A DNA stretch of 6,029 nt from Firmicutes bacterium UBA5388 (GTDB taxonomy: Bacteria; Bacillota; UBA4882; UBA10575). Made by a program: the position numbers and the translations under genes. How positions within the stretch are numbered: the first letter of the stretch is position 1; every line of letters starts with the position of its first letter. Below the pieces are notes generated by a model, which worked only from the letters and a program-made list of their open reading frames with translations, made no database searches and had not been told where the DNA came from. Of this stretch, positions 5,889-6,029 are shown piece after piece. The stretch spans positions 1 to 6,029 of the forward strand of contig DHOO01000103.1 of NCBI GenBank assembly GCA_002409975.1, read 5' to 3'.

Positions 5889-6029
5889 TAGCCGATGTTT
5901 GGCCGTTGATTCGTTGTTAGAAGGGGCAACTCATCCCGAAACTCGGGCTCTAAGCGGAAGGCAGGCAGACCTCACCCTCCGGAAGAAGAGCAGGGAAGTG
6001 GGGCAGCCCCGCCGCGCCCCTCCCTCCAA
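5889..6029. other. GC-rich right end with no recognised gene
   Basis: From about 5930 the composition jumps from A-rich to strongly GC-rich. A short hairpin CCCGA/TCGGG (5935-5947) is present. One + strand frame stays open to the window end from about 5890 but has no recognisable protein character, and the reverse strand gives nothing convincing. It may be the start of a different replicon segment, a structured RNA or the flank of the accessory island. Confidence 0.45.

Noticed and set aside
5910..5935. Possible integron attC site (GTTAGAA near CAAC)
   Set aside because: Core sequences do not fit the RYYYAAC and GTTRRRY consensus and no integron integrase is present.
1..6029. CRISPR array, tRNA or rRNA gene
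   Set aside because: No regularly spaced repeats and no tRNA or rRNA signatures were seen on either strand; the only structured RNA recognised is the intron.

Overview
The window looks like accessory DNA from a low-to-mid GC Gram-positive bacterium, probably a Clostridia-type Firmicute. This is inferred from the AG-rich ribosome binding sites, the A-rich genes, the Imm44-like immunity gene and the style of the recombinase and intron reverse transcriptase; the species cannot be named. Nearly every gene is on the + strand. No housekeeping gene is visible.

The best overall reading is a graveyard or reservoir of C-terminal polymorphic-toxin cassettes, each with its immunity gene. Module A (1-549) is the last 49 codons of a toxin-like protein followed directly by an Imm44-like immunity gene. 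Positions 566-1499 then hold two overlapping tyrosine recombinase remnants: only the last ~30 codons of the first, and a second with an intact catalytic domain but a broken N-terminal domain. A terminator hairpin ends that pair. Positions 1500-1690 show no gene.

Module B (about 1694-4776) is the end of an RHS-repeat protein. Its conserved core-end motif is split by a 1940-nt group II intron (1806-3745). Removing the intron rejoins the frame exactly and restores NNPLRFVDPSGLY. Both intron boundaries, the domain V hairpin, the domain VI bulged branch A and candidate EBS1/EBS2 guide pairings can be read from the sequence. The intron's reverse transcriptase/maturase carries two single-base deletions and an in-frame stop. 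After the intron come a Gly/Ser-rich linker, an unrecognised beta-rich C-terminal domain (itself with an apparent one-base deletion near its end), and a small membrane protein that is the likely immunity partner.

Module C (about 4819-5861) is an N-terminally truncated toxin with a possible TNT/ADP-ribosyltransferase-like C-terminal domain. It overlaps a small Cys-containing gene that is probably its immunity protein. A long inverted repeat straddles the stop codon of that gene. The last ~100 bases are sharply GC-richer and contain no recognised gene.

The cassettes look mostly silent: each toxin lacks its N-terminal delivery part (A may simply be cut by the window edge), while the immunity genes keep good starts. 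They could supply new toxin tips to a full-length RHS gene by recombination, and their immunity genes could protect the host. Several lesions are single-base losses in short A or G runs, so sequencing error must be excluded before calling all of this true decay.
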